NCBI RefSeq assembly: GCF_033807575.1
Contig: NC_084711.1
Location: forward strand, 9,362,001 to 9,426,000
DNA from: Cydia pomonella
Taxonomy: Eukaryota > Arthropoda > Insecta > Lepidoptera > Tortricidae
Direction of reading: 5' to 3'
DNA: 64,000 bases
Notes under the pieces: generated by a model
Databases searched by the model: none
Seen by the model: the letters and a program-made list of their open reading frames with translations, nothing else
What the model was told of the DNA's origin: nothing
Part shown: positions 42,932 to 54,500 of the stretch, piece after piece
Layout: every line of letters starts with the position of its first letter
Numbering within the stretch: position 1 is the stretch's first letter
Program-made: the position numbers and the translations under genes

Positions 42932-43837
42932 CTATTTCTTAGGTCGTATGATATGGAGTTCGGTATAACGGCGGAGAATATCCGAATCCCACCTCTCTGC
43001 TATCATTCTCAGGATGCTGTTTGCGCTCCCCCTCATCCGCCTCACCACAGATGCCGTCTTCTTCCTCACTATAGCATAAAAGTCCTCTACAGCGGCATCG
43101 GCAAACATTCCAGAGGCGCTACAGAATCGAGGAAGCCCAAACAGCATTCTGAAAATGTTATTATATTGGATACGCAGGGTATTATAAGTCTTCAGCCTGA
43201 AACTGGCCCACAGGCCACACGTGTAAAAACTTTGACAGTAAGCTTTGAATAAAGTCAGCTTCACTTGGGCACTACAGCGTGCGAACCTGTGTGCCAGCAT
43301 CCCACCTCGGACCGACAACGCTCTGCGCTCCCTCTCGATATCAAGATCGTCTTTCAGGTCCTCGGTCACAATATGCCCTAGGTATTTGAAATGTGTGGCA
43401 CGATTCAAAGGATATCCGTTCAACATTATTTTGGGCGTGTAGGCTGGACACTTTAATTTACCCCTAAAAATCATGAACTCGCTTTTGGCAGCGTTGTATT
43501 TCAAACCGTGCTGCTGCGCATAAGTCTCACATGTTTCAATTAGCTTTTTTAGCCCTGATACTGATGGGCTCAACAGCACCATATCGTCCGCATAACTTAT
43601 ATTATTTACACAAACGTTATCAATTCTACAGCCGGCATGAATGCTGCTGAGCCCCTCAATCAGTTCATTTATATACATACTAAATAATCTAGGCGAGGTT
43701 AGCCCCCCTTGCCTTACCCCACACTTTAGCACATATGGATCTGAATATTCTTTAGCCCATTTTACCACGTTTATCTGCTTACTATACCAGTGCGACATGA
43801 TTCCCGTCACAGCCGGATTTATGCCTGTCTCTTTCAA
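42932..43837 (-). pseudogene. LINE reverse transcriptase fragment
   Basis: 301 codons, open. Residues VRQGGLTSPRLFSMYINELI (41-60) and YADDM (82-86) are the conserved reverse-transcriptase blocks. Then HFKYLGHIVTEDLKDD, a typical thumb/connection motif, and a C-terminal region including LTLFKAYCQSFYTCGLW. The N-terminal half of the polymerase and the endonuclease are absent. The frame's apparent start lies exactly at the palindrome centre and is not a genuine start. Confidence 0.8.
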
Positions 43838-43880
43838 TTTTGAAAGAGACAGGCATAAATCCGGCTGTGACGGGAATCAT
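43797..43880. repeat. Perfect 84-bp palindrome
   Basis: Arms 43797-43837 and 43840-43880 (41 bases each) are exact inverse complements around a 2-base spacer TT. The left arm begins ATGATTCCCGTCACAGCCGG. One arm belongs to the LINE coding sequence, so the other is an inverted copy made at insertion. Confidence 0.95.
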
Positions 43881-44213
43881 AATACCATACCACCAACGCG
43901 TAACCATAAACGCGTGCATTTCTTGAAACCATGGCATCGACGGACGGTACACGCCAGCAGCCCCCGCGCCGGACCGCTTCGAACTTTCTATTTTTTTAAG
44001 TTCATTATGATAAATAGACCTTAAATTTTTTATTTTGGTTTTTAAGATCTTTAAAGTTAGAGTAGAATCATTCATATTGTTTAACAAGTCGTCGTAAGCA
44101 TTGTTTCTTGCGATGTTATTTTTATATTGAGGTGACCGTGGGTTCCAAAGGCATTCATTATTTCTGTATAAAGTAATAAAACGTATGGTTTTCTCGTCAC
44201 CCCAGCGAGACAT
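43881..44213 (-). pseudogene. Harbinger-associated MADF domain protein, interrupted
   Basis: It starts MSRWGDEKTIRFITLYRNNE and continues CLWNPRSPQYKN, DDLLNNM, LKTKIKNLRSIYHNELKKIE and PWFQEMHAFM. This is a MADF domain: an N-terminal acidic/aromatic start, the 'LW......Y' motif, then the 'K.K...LR..Y..E..K' helix and the W near its end. PIF-Harbinger elements encode such a protein beside the transposase to bring it to the ends. The frame runs into the inverted LINE tip after about 111 residues and then ends, so the C-terminus is lost. Confidence 0.75.
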
Positions 44214-44486
44214 TTTGGCAGACGCAGGCACATGCACCTGTTGCAAACAACAGATCGATACTAGCATGCTTATTAGCAAACGTGTTCACACTTGCTATTA
44301 CCATTCCCCTCTCTACCCCCGCCTCAGGTAGCACGCTCAAAAATAGCAGGGCGTGCTATCTTTGAGTATGCTACTAAAAAGCATGCTAATTATGAGCACA
44401 TCGTAGACACACATGCTAATAGGTAGCATTTGCTCAATAGTAGCATGCTTTCGTGCTAGTAATTAGCATGTGTATCAGTACCTTAA

Positions 44487-45483
44487 GTGATTTTAATATC
44501 AGCAATAGCACTAAAAGGACGATGTAATTTAAATCAAAAGAGCGCTTCAATTTCCCGAGGCTCGACCGAAATCAATCTCGTTTTGTGTACTTTCTTCAAA
44601 GGCTTTCATCAAATTTTGTTTCAACAATGATATGTAAGCAAACTCGAAATAAAATTATAAAGTTACAGTTTATAAGGAGCTAACAACTTTTCAACAAATG
44701 TCAATTACGATACCGAAATCCGACACTTACCTACTGAAGAAAATTTCAGATTTACCTTGGCGTGAAAATTTCGCATCTTTTCACCCTTGAATGGAAAAAT
44801 CTAGATCATTATTATTAGGAACGCAAATCCTCCCCCACCGTGAAGAAAATTAATTAAATTCTTATTGAAATGGAAAAAACTGATAAGAACGAGTTATTCT
44901 TGTGCACCTGATTCTGACGCAATTTCTGTAATGTCTCCTTTAGTAATTGTATTTACAACCGTTAAAGCTTTATGGGGAAATATTTTTTTCTATTTAATCT
45001 AATCTCTATATATTTTGTACGTCGTTTCATATTTTGTTTGAACAAATGTAATCATTTATTCAAACAAAATATTTTTTTCTTCACTGACATACCTGATTAT
45101 GTAGCTCTGATCTTAATTATTCGAACGATATGGGTATGCCCATTAACCTATGTACATTAACCTCCCACTTTTAATATTTACTTATTTCATGAGCCAACTG
45201 TACAATTGGCTCTGTTTGCAAGAACGGACGGATTTTCTAATATAAATATAATTTTCATTGACACTGCAAAAGCTAAATTAGAGAAGTCGCTTTAACTTTT
45301 TATAACTCCTAATGGATTGGTGGTGGAGAGCCAAAAAACTCGAACCGTTTTTCCACAAAGTGAGCACTGCTAGCTTGCTGTTTTTGACACTTCCTTCCAC
45401 TTTTGAACTCTGTTAACAATTATTAGCTCCATTGTAAAGGCTCTAGTGTTATTAAATTAATGAAAGTAATCGTTTGTCGACAG
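44487..45483. other. Non-coding sequence upstream of the first visible Elk exon
   Basis: Probably intron of the channel gene, because the exon at 45484 begins inside a codon. No earlier exon was recognised. Small AT-rich open frames are not supported. Confidence 0.5.
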
Positions 45484-45593
45484 ATAGCAACTTCGTGCTG
45501 GGCAACGCGCAGGTGCCGTCATACCCGATCGTGTACTGCTCGGACGGATTCTGTGAACTGACGGGGTGGGCGCGGGCACACATCATGCAGAAG
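45484..45593 (+). CDS. Elk: Elk exon: PAS domain, first part
   Basis: It starts with 2 bases of a split codon after TTGTCGACAG and reads SNFVLGNAQVPSYPIVYCSD then GFCELTGWARAHIMQK. The donor is AAG|GTGGAG and ends in phase 0. 'IVYCSDGFCELTGW' is the PAS core of Eag-family channels. Confidence 0.95.
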
Positions 45594-48500
45594 GTGGAGT
45601 CATCGTTTTGAATTTTGTTAGAATATATGTATAACGTTCTCCGGCTATCATATGCATGAGTGATGGAATAAATATATGAATATGAATGAATAAATAAATG
45701 AACGAATGATGAATGAATGACTGAAGGGTTGTTTATTTGCGGAATATAGATTACAATAAGTATTATTTCTTTTTATTACGTTTTCGATTAACAAATTATT
45801 AGATTAAAATGTAAATATAGGTACAATAGAATACAAGCTTAAACTTATTAAAAACTAAATATTCAGCGAGGAAATGCTGCCAGTATCTTTGGCACCATGC
45901 CCCAGGATGCCTTTAGATATACATTTTTACGATAAGTTGTTACAATTTTAATTATATAATCCAAGCAAGTAACACTTTGCTTGATAAGTCCGGTCACTGT
46001 GAATAATGCCCACATCAACTGCATTATTAATCACTTTGACCGATCAGTGTGAATGATTACCAACCTACCTTGGACAATGTAATGAAACAATATTTAGAAC
46101 TGCAGTTCAAAGTTTATTATGGTCAGGAATTTATCAGATTCCATGGTAGACAGCGAAAGATCATGGCAAGCTATGAAGACCTTTTGTGAAGACGTACAAC
46201 AACAGTAGGAAATGGAGGAACGTGCCAGGGAGATCGACCCAATGGCTGACCAACGACGCCACAAGCGTGCTTGGCGCAGACGGGTCATACACGACCGCCG
46301 TCTGCCTACGTAGGTTGACCTCAGAATGACAGCACGGGGACGCCTGCCATTCATCACACATGTGGTCCCAGAGAGGGCGACCGTACTTGACACAGTAAAT
46401 ATAACCCGGAGGCGGTGCTCTGCAAACACGGACTGGTGCTGGGGGATTGTGTAGTGGGTAGACTTGGGGTCCCATAACAATCCCTATAACAAGGAGTCCC
46501 ACATAACCACTCGGATTCATCCCCGCACCCGAGTGGTACCTGCGTATATTGCATTATTCTCCTCCTAAAAATAACAAAAAAAGGTTTTTATCACATTGCC
46601 CGGCTAGAAGTAGGGTAGTATTCATACTGCCCCGTCCAAGTGATAAATTCAAGAAAACCTTGATTTATTAAATGGACCACATATCGTTGGGCATTATTAA
46701 TATGGACCGGCTAAAGTAATAAATTTCGGACTTTGTCCAACGTTCTAAGGCATTATTCGTAATCATCGGTCATTATTTATACTGACTGCCCGGTTAATCA
46801 AGTTGCCTGTAAAAGATTGTTAGTGTCAATGTGGCCAAATATATCGTAACGCACTATTGAATGCTGACTGTACAAGTAGTACACAATGTTGTAGACAGCA
46901 GATGAAGCACGATCGTATTTTTATCACTTATCATTATGCCTGTCACGTTCTAACAAGTATGAAAGTGCGAAAATGACAGGCATAGTATAAAACGGCAAGA
47001 GATAAAAATGCGACCGTGCTACAGCCGCAGCTCCTCCACGAAGCCTAGCAAAGTTTTTAGATTGCTAACTGCCTCCTTTATTATAGTGTGCACGGAGTCC
47101 CTAGGTATATGCTCCTGTATACTTCTACCTGTTTGCAGTCTAGTTTCCTCTTCTTCCATGCTCTGCACATGGGGCTACATAAACATAATCAAATTAAAAG
47201 CTATGCTAAAACTTACAAGTTACAAGTAACTGGCCATAGCATGTAGCTGAAATCGGCCACAATTTTTTTGATGAAACTGTAGGTTCCGCTTTGTTTACGT
47301 CTTTAGAAATAAGATATAAGCTATATCTTTCTCATAAGTAACGTATGTAAATAATACCGTATGGGCGTCATATCAATTGCGAAATCTAAACAAACCAGTA
47401 CCTTTTCTGACCTACTAGCATGAGTTGCGTTGCGGTCTAACGTGAGTCATCCTTAATGTCTACGTATTTTTCATATCTCAATGGACGGCTAAGCTTATTA
47501 TTGTCATGCAACTAATTTCCATAAAATATCTGATATGGTTTATATGATAATGTTATTTGCATTTTAAGGGCTGCGCTTGCAAGTTTCTCCACGGCGCGGA
47601 CACCCGGGACGAACATCGGCAGGAGATCGATGCGGCCCTGGACTCCAAACATGAACTCAAACTCGAACTTATTTTTTATAAGAAAAATGGTCAGTCCCAT
47701 ATTGTAACAATAAACAATAAACCCGACATTGATGATCATACATTTGAATCTGTGCGCACATTTTTTAGCGTGACGCCATGATATTGGTTTCAAATTTAGG
47801 CTATTAAAAATAAAACTTCGGGAAAAGTACACAGACCAACCGATTAGGCGGTTTTCTGTGGGAAAGTATGACAAAGTATGGGGGTGACAAGGGGGTGGGT
47901 GGGGGTTTCTTCGTTATTTGTATGGCTTTTCCTTTGTCATTTATTTATATATTTATTTGTTATTTATATATTGTTTATATATAGTAATAAATGTAGTATA
48001 CCTATATATATTAAATATTTGTAGTATATGTATTTTATTTTATTTTTGCACCACCCGTTACCTTGATTATGTTCGCCATTTCTCTATCTGAAGGTTGTCT
48101 GGAAGAGATCGCTGTTTAGCGATAAGTCCGCCTGTTGTTACCTACATATTTATACCTTTACATATTTTGTACCATTTTTTTTTTGTAGTGTGCAATAAAG
48201 CATTTTATTATTATTATTATTATTATTACCCCGTCTCTCTTTTCACTTCAAGGTACCTACTTATTCCCCACATTTTAGTAGTAGTAGTAGTAAAACCCTT
48301 TATTGTACGAGAAATAACCAAAAAAACAAGAAATAAACACAATGAGTACAAAAGCGAACTTATTTATCCCTTCATTTTAGGAATATATATTTTTAGTTTT
48401 ATGTAGTTTTGTTTAAGTTATATTTTAATGTAGTCTTATTTTTATATTCATAATACAATTGTAATTTATGTTGTAGTGTGTATGTAGATGTCATTTAATT

Positions 48501-51500
48501 AAACTATGCATCAGGATTTCCTCCGACGCCGACGTATAGAAACCTCTTAAAAAGAAACACTTCTAACCTCGAACCCAAGCCCCCATTTTCAAGCGTCAAG
48601 AGCAATAACAATTAGCATACATTCTACTGATTTTTTAATACAAAATGTACTCGTTTTAATTGTTTTTTATGTATATATTAGAACAATATACGATACTTAT
48701 TATATACTTAGTATCGTAAAGAGGCATGAACAAATTACTGTTTTTATTTGATACTCACTTTTATTTGCTGACTGTACTTCCTTTCTTTACATATATGTGT
48801 CGTCTACGAGTATCTATAGTATCAGGTATTCAGGCAATATCTATCTAATGACTGGGGAACCAATCAAAATATTTTATTAAATACTTTTTGATTTGTGTTT
48901 TTAACTAGTCACACTACTATACAGGGTGATTCATGAGACGTGAGCAGGACCAAGCCTACACAATTACTAAATGTTAATGAATCGTTCACCGTCATATTTA
49001 AGTAAATCAATCACGCTTTTTTCGGTTATCTAACTTATGGACAAATTTGATTATTTACAATCATGGACACCCTACAACATTTAATTAACAAAGATAAACC
49101 CTCTTTAACCGTTATGACAGCAGTTAGATTATGAAAAAAATAAAATGTCACAATTGAGTGAGATACGATTTTTCAAAAATACGATGAAACAAAGAGGGTG
49201 ACCATAAATGTCGTACTTAATAGTACATTACGATACAAGTGCGAAAAATAGGAAATTCGAAACGAGTGGCGATAAATTAAAACACGACCGAAGGGAGTGT
49301 TTTAAATCGACACGAGTTGCGAATTACCTATTCGCACATGTATCGTACAACGTTTTACAGTACATATGGCCCTTTAAATGTTCGACACAGTAACGTAATA
49401 TGCTACTTCTCGCACTAGTGCTATAAAGCCCCATATGTACTGTAAAATATATTTTTTTTAAACAGTAAAAATTAAATTAACGTTAATCTCACAAATACTG
49501 GTACGAAACAGTTGCTTATAACTTACTGAATACGCAGGCTTTATCCTGCTCACGTCTACTGAATCATCCTGTATATAAATAAAGAAAAAGTGACCAAAGT
49601 CCATCGGTGCCCGAGGCCAGAATCGAACAGGCGTCTTCAGCTTACGCGGCTAACGTTTAGACCACCCGACCTCGGCAGTACCCTTCCCAAATTCTCTAGT
49701 ATACGCTAACTTTGGAGGCTAGGTGGTTCGATTCCGGCCACGGGCAACGGTGGACTTTGGTCACTTAACAACGTAAGAATACAGTTTTTATAAATATATT
49801 TTAAATGCTTATAGGTATCGATATCAAAGTAAAATGGATCTTTTTATCCGATAGACTTCGATTTGCCAGCAATTTCAATAGTCTAGTAATATTCAGCTTT
49901 ATGAAAAAGCAAAAACTAATTTGGTTCTACAGTTTTCGCTCCGCGGAAAGTGTGCTCCGTGTCGCTATGAAAGAGATTTTTTATGCCCGTGTTTCAGGAA
50001 TTTCCATATTCACGAATTCATTCAACACTCCTTCACTTATTGCCTACGCGCCATGTTCGCGTAATGCTCACTCAATCTCAGCTTTCGCCGTTGCTTGTTT
50101 ATATTCTGAACATAAAATTCCTCATAAATATACGAGCTCGAAGACCACGTAATATTGATTGATATCAATTAAAAACGCACATATCACGAGTCAGGGCTAC
50201 TTTTGATTTCCACTTCAAAAGGCACTGGATGTTTGATAGGGGTTCGAATGGGGAAAGCAATTTATAAAATTACGAACCTTTCTCTTTGACGTCGTCAGTT
50301 TGATTACGTTTTTAACGAGGGCGATAAAAAATCCCTTAATGAGTGTCAGAAATAAATTCAGGCTTGTGAAAAACTAAACCAGACTGGATTCTTGCAGTAA
50401 TAGCTATGCAAAGCTTCGTCCACGCCACAATCGTAAACAAAAACCAATAAGGGGTTTACGATTCCATTCGACAAAATTAAATTTTACAAGCCGGTGCTTC
50501 GATGCTGCGTACAACTGGAAACTGTTTGCCATCGCTACTTTTAATGACTATAGGAAAGCTCGCATAGTTATTACGTAGCTATCTAACTATAGATAATTGA
50601 CAATCCGCAATATATTAAATATTGAGCTAGCTCTATACTATTATTAAGTCTAACTGCGACCTACGTCAGATACCCGCATGCATAGTTAATGCAAAGGCAC
50701 GCCTTTTAGCTTTTGCATTTCAATTAAGTCGTACCGAAATGAACATTTATTTATATCCACAGGTTCTCCCTTTTGGTGTTTGCTCGACATTGTTCCAATT
50801 AAGAATGAAAAACGAGAAGTGGTTTTATTCCTCGCCTCATTTAAGGACATCACTAACACCAAGATGGCCGCCATGACCACTAATGAGGACTTCGACAGCG
50901 GTAAGTACTCTCGACATTTTACTTGAGATCATTTTAAAGAAACTGCAAGCTACAAAGATTTACGAGTGAAACCATTTTTTTTGTTCTCGTCGCCTTGTTG
51001 TAAGGCGTTTTTGTGAATATCATATATATTGCTGAGTAAAATGTTTGACAATGACGTTTGTGCATTTGCGATGATAACCTCTGCTGGGCACGTGTTATAA
51101 TGCGGTTAATAGCGTTAGCTTGAGGTCCCCCATAGACTCCTGTTGGCCGTAGCGAGTTGAGCATCACCGCACGGTAAAGTTCGATTTGGAGTGTTGGTAG
51201 TCCTAGAACTAGTTTGTATTGTAGATAGAGTAGTGAAGCACACGTCGACACAACACTAGCCTTTTTAATAAAACTCACTTATATCTGATATCTTAAAGTT
51301 CATATCTACTTTTAATATGAAATGAAATAAACAAAAAGTATACTAATTCAATCTCAAGTTGAAATAAATGTCTTGTTTATCTATTCGTAAATGTATAGTA
51401 TCCACGTAGGTTATTTAAGTTAATGTCCACTTTAAAATCTTTTTCTGATAACTTCTAAGTAGGTCTGGCTCAGTGAATTTTTGATTGTATAGACACACTT

Positions 51501-54500
51501 TACACATAGATATTGTATAAGTAAGTTGTTTCGTGCTTTGTTTAAAACCACCCTGTCTTTCTATTTTATGACGTACCTACTTTATAATCTTCTTCAAACA
51601 TATGTCGCCAGTATGCAAAAAGAGCGTTCAATGTTTTGCAGTTTTAATTACATTTTAATAGCTTCATTAACTTTTTGTTCAGCGTTTTTATTATTCTCTA
51701 ATACTAAATTATGTCGTTTATTAATATCTACTACCTTTGTTAAAGTATAATGTCGGCCCATTCGAGTGTTTACAGTTGCAACTTAACTTTACAGACATTA
51801 TTTTTTAACATTGAAAAACTCAAAATTTGTAGCCGATTATACCTACATATAACCATTATATACCAAGGATTTTTTTTTGTAAAAATAACTGAATTGATGA
51901 TCGTTTTTATATAGTTAATCGCACACGTGTAACTTAATAAAAATGATATCATTTATGAACTCAGTGCATGTGACACATCTAAGTATGTCTTTTGCAAATT
52001 GCAATAATGTACCTACTTGTAGTTATAATAAGTAGTAACTTCGCATGACAATTCGTGGGCACTATCTAATCTTTCGGCATGATCACATGTTAGCTAGTTG
52101 CGTACACATTTACACACACATTATTGAGCTAATTTTATGACAACACAAATCATTTAATATTTGTAGCAAGTAGTTATTCACAATGTCAGTTTCATATGCG
52201 TTAATATTGTTTGTGAATTATTTCTAATTATCGCCTTCATCAGCTTCGCTGGCGACATTTCGCATTACAGGGTTTTTGCATTAAATATCTAGAAAGAAAA
52301 TTCCACTCAATAGAACCGCATGATACAATATCTTATTTATTGCCCGAGCTAAACATTTGATTTATCTTCAGGGGACTACTCTGGTATCAATATCAAAAAA
52401 AAATATTATTATCTTGTAAGCCAGTGAGTCTTTGCGAATTCTCTTTCTAGGATTTAACTGAAGTAGATTTAAAGAAAACCCTGGATAGCGTAAAATGTAA
52501 AAAGAGAAATAGTCAAATAGTCAAAATATTTCGTTTGTGGTCCTCGAGTGATATCAAGATGGTAACAGGGTGGTTTATGCGTACAGGAGCCGCGGTGCGG
52601 CCTTCGGCTGGCGTGGTCACTCTAGCGTTATCCCCATTTGTACCCGCAGCGGCACTCTTGGGCGCCCGGTTCCGCGCTGAATCTAGTTGCCTACTTCCAG
52701 ACCCGAATGGCAATTTGGACCCTGAAGCGCCGTCGCCCGCCAACATGGGCAGACGGCGATCTAGAGCGGTACTTTATCAGCTTTCAGGACATTATAAACC
52801 GGAAAAAACGAAGAGCAAAATTAAACTTAACAATGTTAGTAAGGTAACTTTGAAGTACCTACCTACTTACATACCTATTACATTACACTACCGTACTCCG
52901 GTTTGTATCATAAGCACACAATGGTAGTCTACTTATTCTTTCAGAACCTGCTTCACTCATCTGATCCACCGCTGCCTGAATACAAAACGTCAGCTATCAA
53001 AAAATCAAAATTTATAATATCACATTATGGAGTATTCAAAACATTTTGGGACTGGCTGATACTTATAGCCACGTTCTATGTTGCGGTCGTGGTGCCGTAC
53101 AACGCCAGCTTCGTTGATGAAGGTCATCCCAGGATCAGCGTCACATCTGACGTTGTGGTTGAAGCTTTATTTATTGTCGGTATGAGAATTTCTTTGCAAC
53201 CAAATCTTCCTTAAAACTTTTACAAGCCCTTTAAAATGATTTATTCACATTTCAGATATACTACTTAACTTCCGAACAACTTTTGTGAGCAAGAAAGGAG
53301 AAGTGGTGTCGGATTCTAAGGCAATAGCTTTTAATTATTTAAGGTCGTGGTTCGTGGTGGATCTGCTGGCCGCGCTTCCCTTTGACCTACTTTACGCATC
53401 TGACGTGTACAGCGGCGCGGTAAGCTGAGTCGCCCAGCCGACTAATTAATTTAAGCGTTGTTATTTAAATTAATTATCGCTTAAACTAAGAACACCACCG
53501 GGTCGTTTCTCGCCTTGTCGAGTCGGTCACGTTTGCGAATGACAATTTAACTTGATTTAAAACGTTTGTAAGTGTAAGTAGGGCAAACACTGAAGTTAAC
53601 TGTGTTGCAGGAATCTACTCACGGGAACGTGCATTTAGTGAAGCTCACGAGGTTGTTGCGCTTGGCGAGGCTGCTGCAGAAGATGGACCGATACTCGCAG
53701 TACTCGGCCCTCATTTTAACGCTTTTGATGTTGTCATTCTCGCTCGTCGCGCACTGGCTCGCTTGTATCTGGTTCATTATCGCCGAAAAGGAAATTGAAA
53801 ATCACAGAAACGAGAGCTGGGATCTAGGTATGTAATGTAAATACGTGCCCCAGTAGGTATACGTTTGCGCTTGGCACATGCGAATCTAAATAGAAATATT
53901 TGTGATCGGGGTCGGTATTGCCAGGGACTGATTAGGTAATAATTTTGAAAGGGAATAGAATGTTTGTAATCATGAGAACTTATCGCTTGCTAAGCGTTTC
54001 ACACCTACTGTAAATAAATATAACGATGGTTAGTCGATGTTCAATCAAAGCTGGTATATCACATATCTTGATCAAAACGAGTATATTAAATCAAATATAA
54101 AATAAAGTTGTTTCCATGCCACACATTATTAATACATAAAATATGTTGGATTTCCAATGAATAGGGGCAAGCATACAAGAAGTTGACTCTGAAATTTGTG
54201 CTTAATGCTAAAGCCATAACTCTTAATTAACTTCGTGTAATGTAGCGTGAACTTGCGCGATTCCAGCATCATTTCATTACCTCGCTTTTAAGTAACAAAT
54301 ATCGTTTAATTACGCCTTAGTAAATACCCGCGTAAATCAATTTACTTACTTTCCCTTGACACTTTTGACTTTGATTAGATTTTATTACTTAATGATGTGG
54401 GTTTATTAAACGGTAAATTGTAAATTTTAGCCTATCCTTAGAACCAAATTAAATGATAAATTTTAATTCTAAAATAAATTGTGAATAACGAGCACCAAAC

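Larger units (their letters stand above)
42806..43880 (-). mobile_element. 5'-truncated LINE with an inverted 5' tip
   Basis: A minus-strand LINE copy. Its 3' side lies near the A/T-rich stretch 42806-42840, and the coding part is 42932-43837. At its 5' end 41 bases of the LINE are repeated in inverted orientation, producing the 84-bp palindrome at 43797-43880. The Harbinger MADF gene resumes at 43881. Confidence 0.7.
41599..44483. mobile_element. PIF-Harbinger transposon with nested insertions
   Basis: 2885 bp with ends AGGTACTGATACACATGCT and its inverse AGCATGTGTATCAGTACCT. TAA lies on both sides (41596-41598, 44484-44486), matching the 3-bp TWA duplications of PIF-Harbinger. It holds remnants of the two genes this superfamily carries: a transposase (41796-42254, +) and a MADF/Myb-like DNA-binding protein (about 43881-44213, -). 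Between them lie Helitron-like fragments and a minus-strand LINE. Both ends are thick with AGCATGCT-type palindromes. Confidence 0.85.

Noticed and set aside
38000..45483. Missing first coding exon(s) of Elk
   Set aside because: I looked upstream for the conserved N-terminal cap of the PAS domain and found no convincing match. It is probably beyond the recognisable region or outside the window.
34949..49393. Related open frames with VHYDTSAKN (34949-35179 and 49208-49393)
   Set aside because: Both lie in copies of one dispersed repeat. The frames diverge and shift after about 30 codons, and nothing suggests selection on protein.
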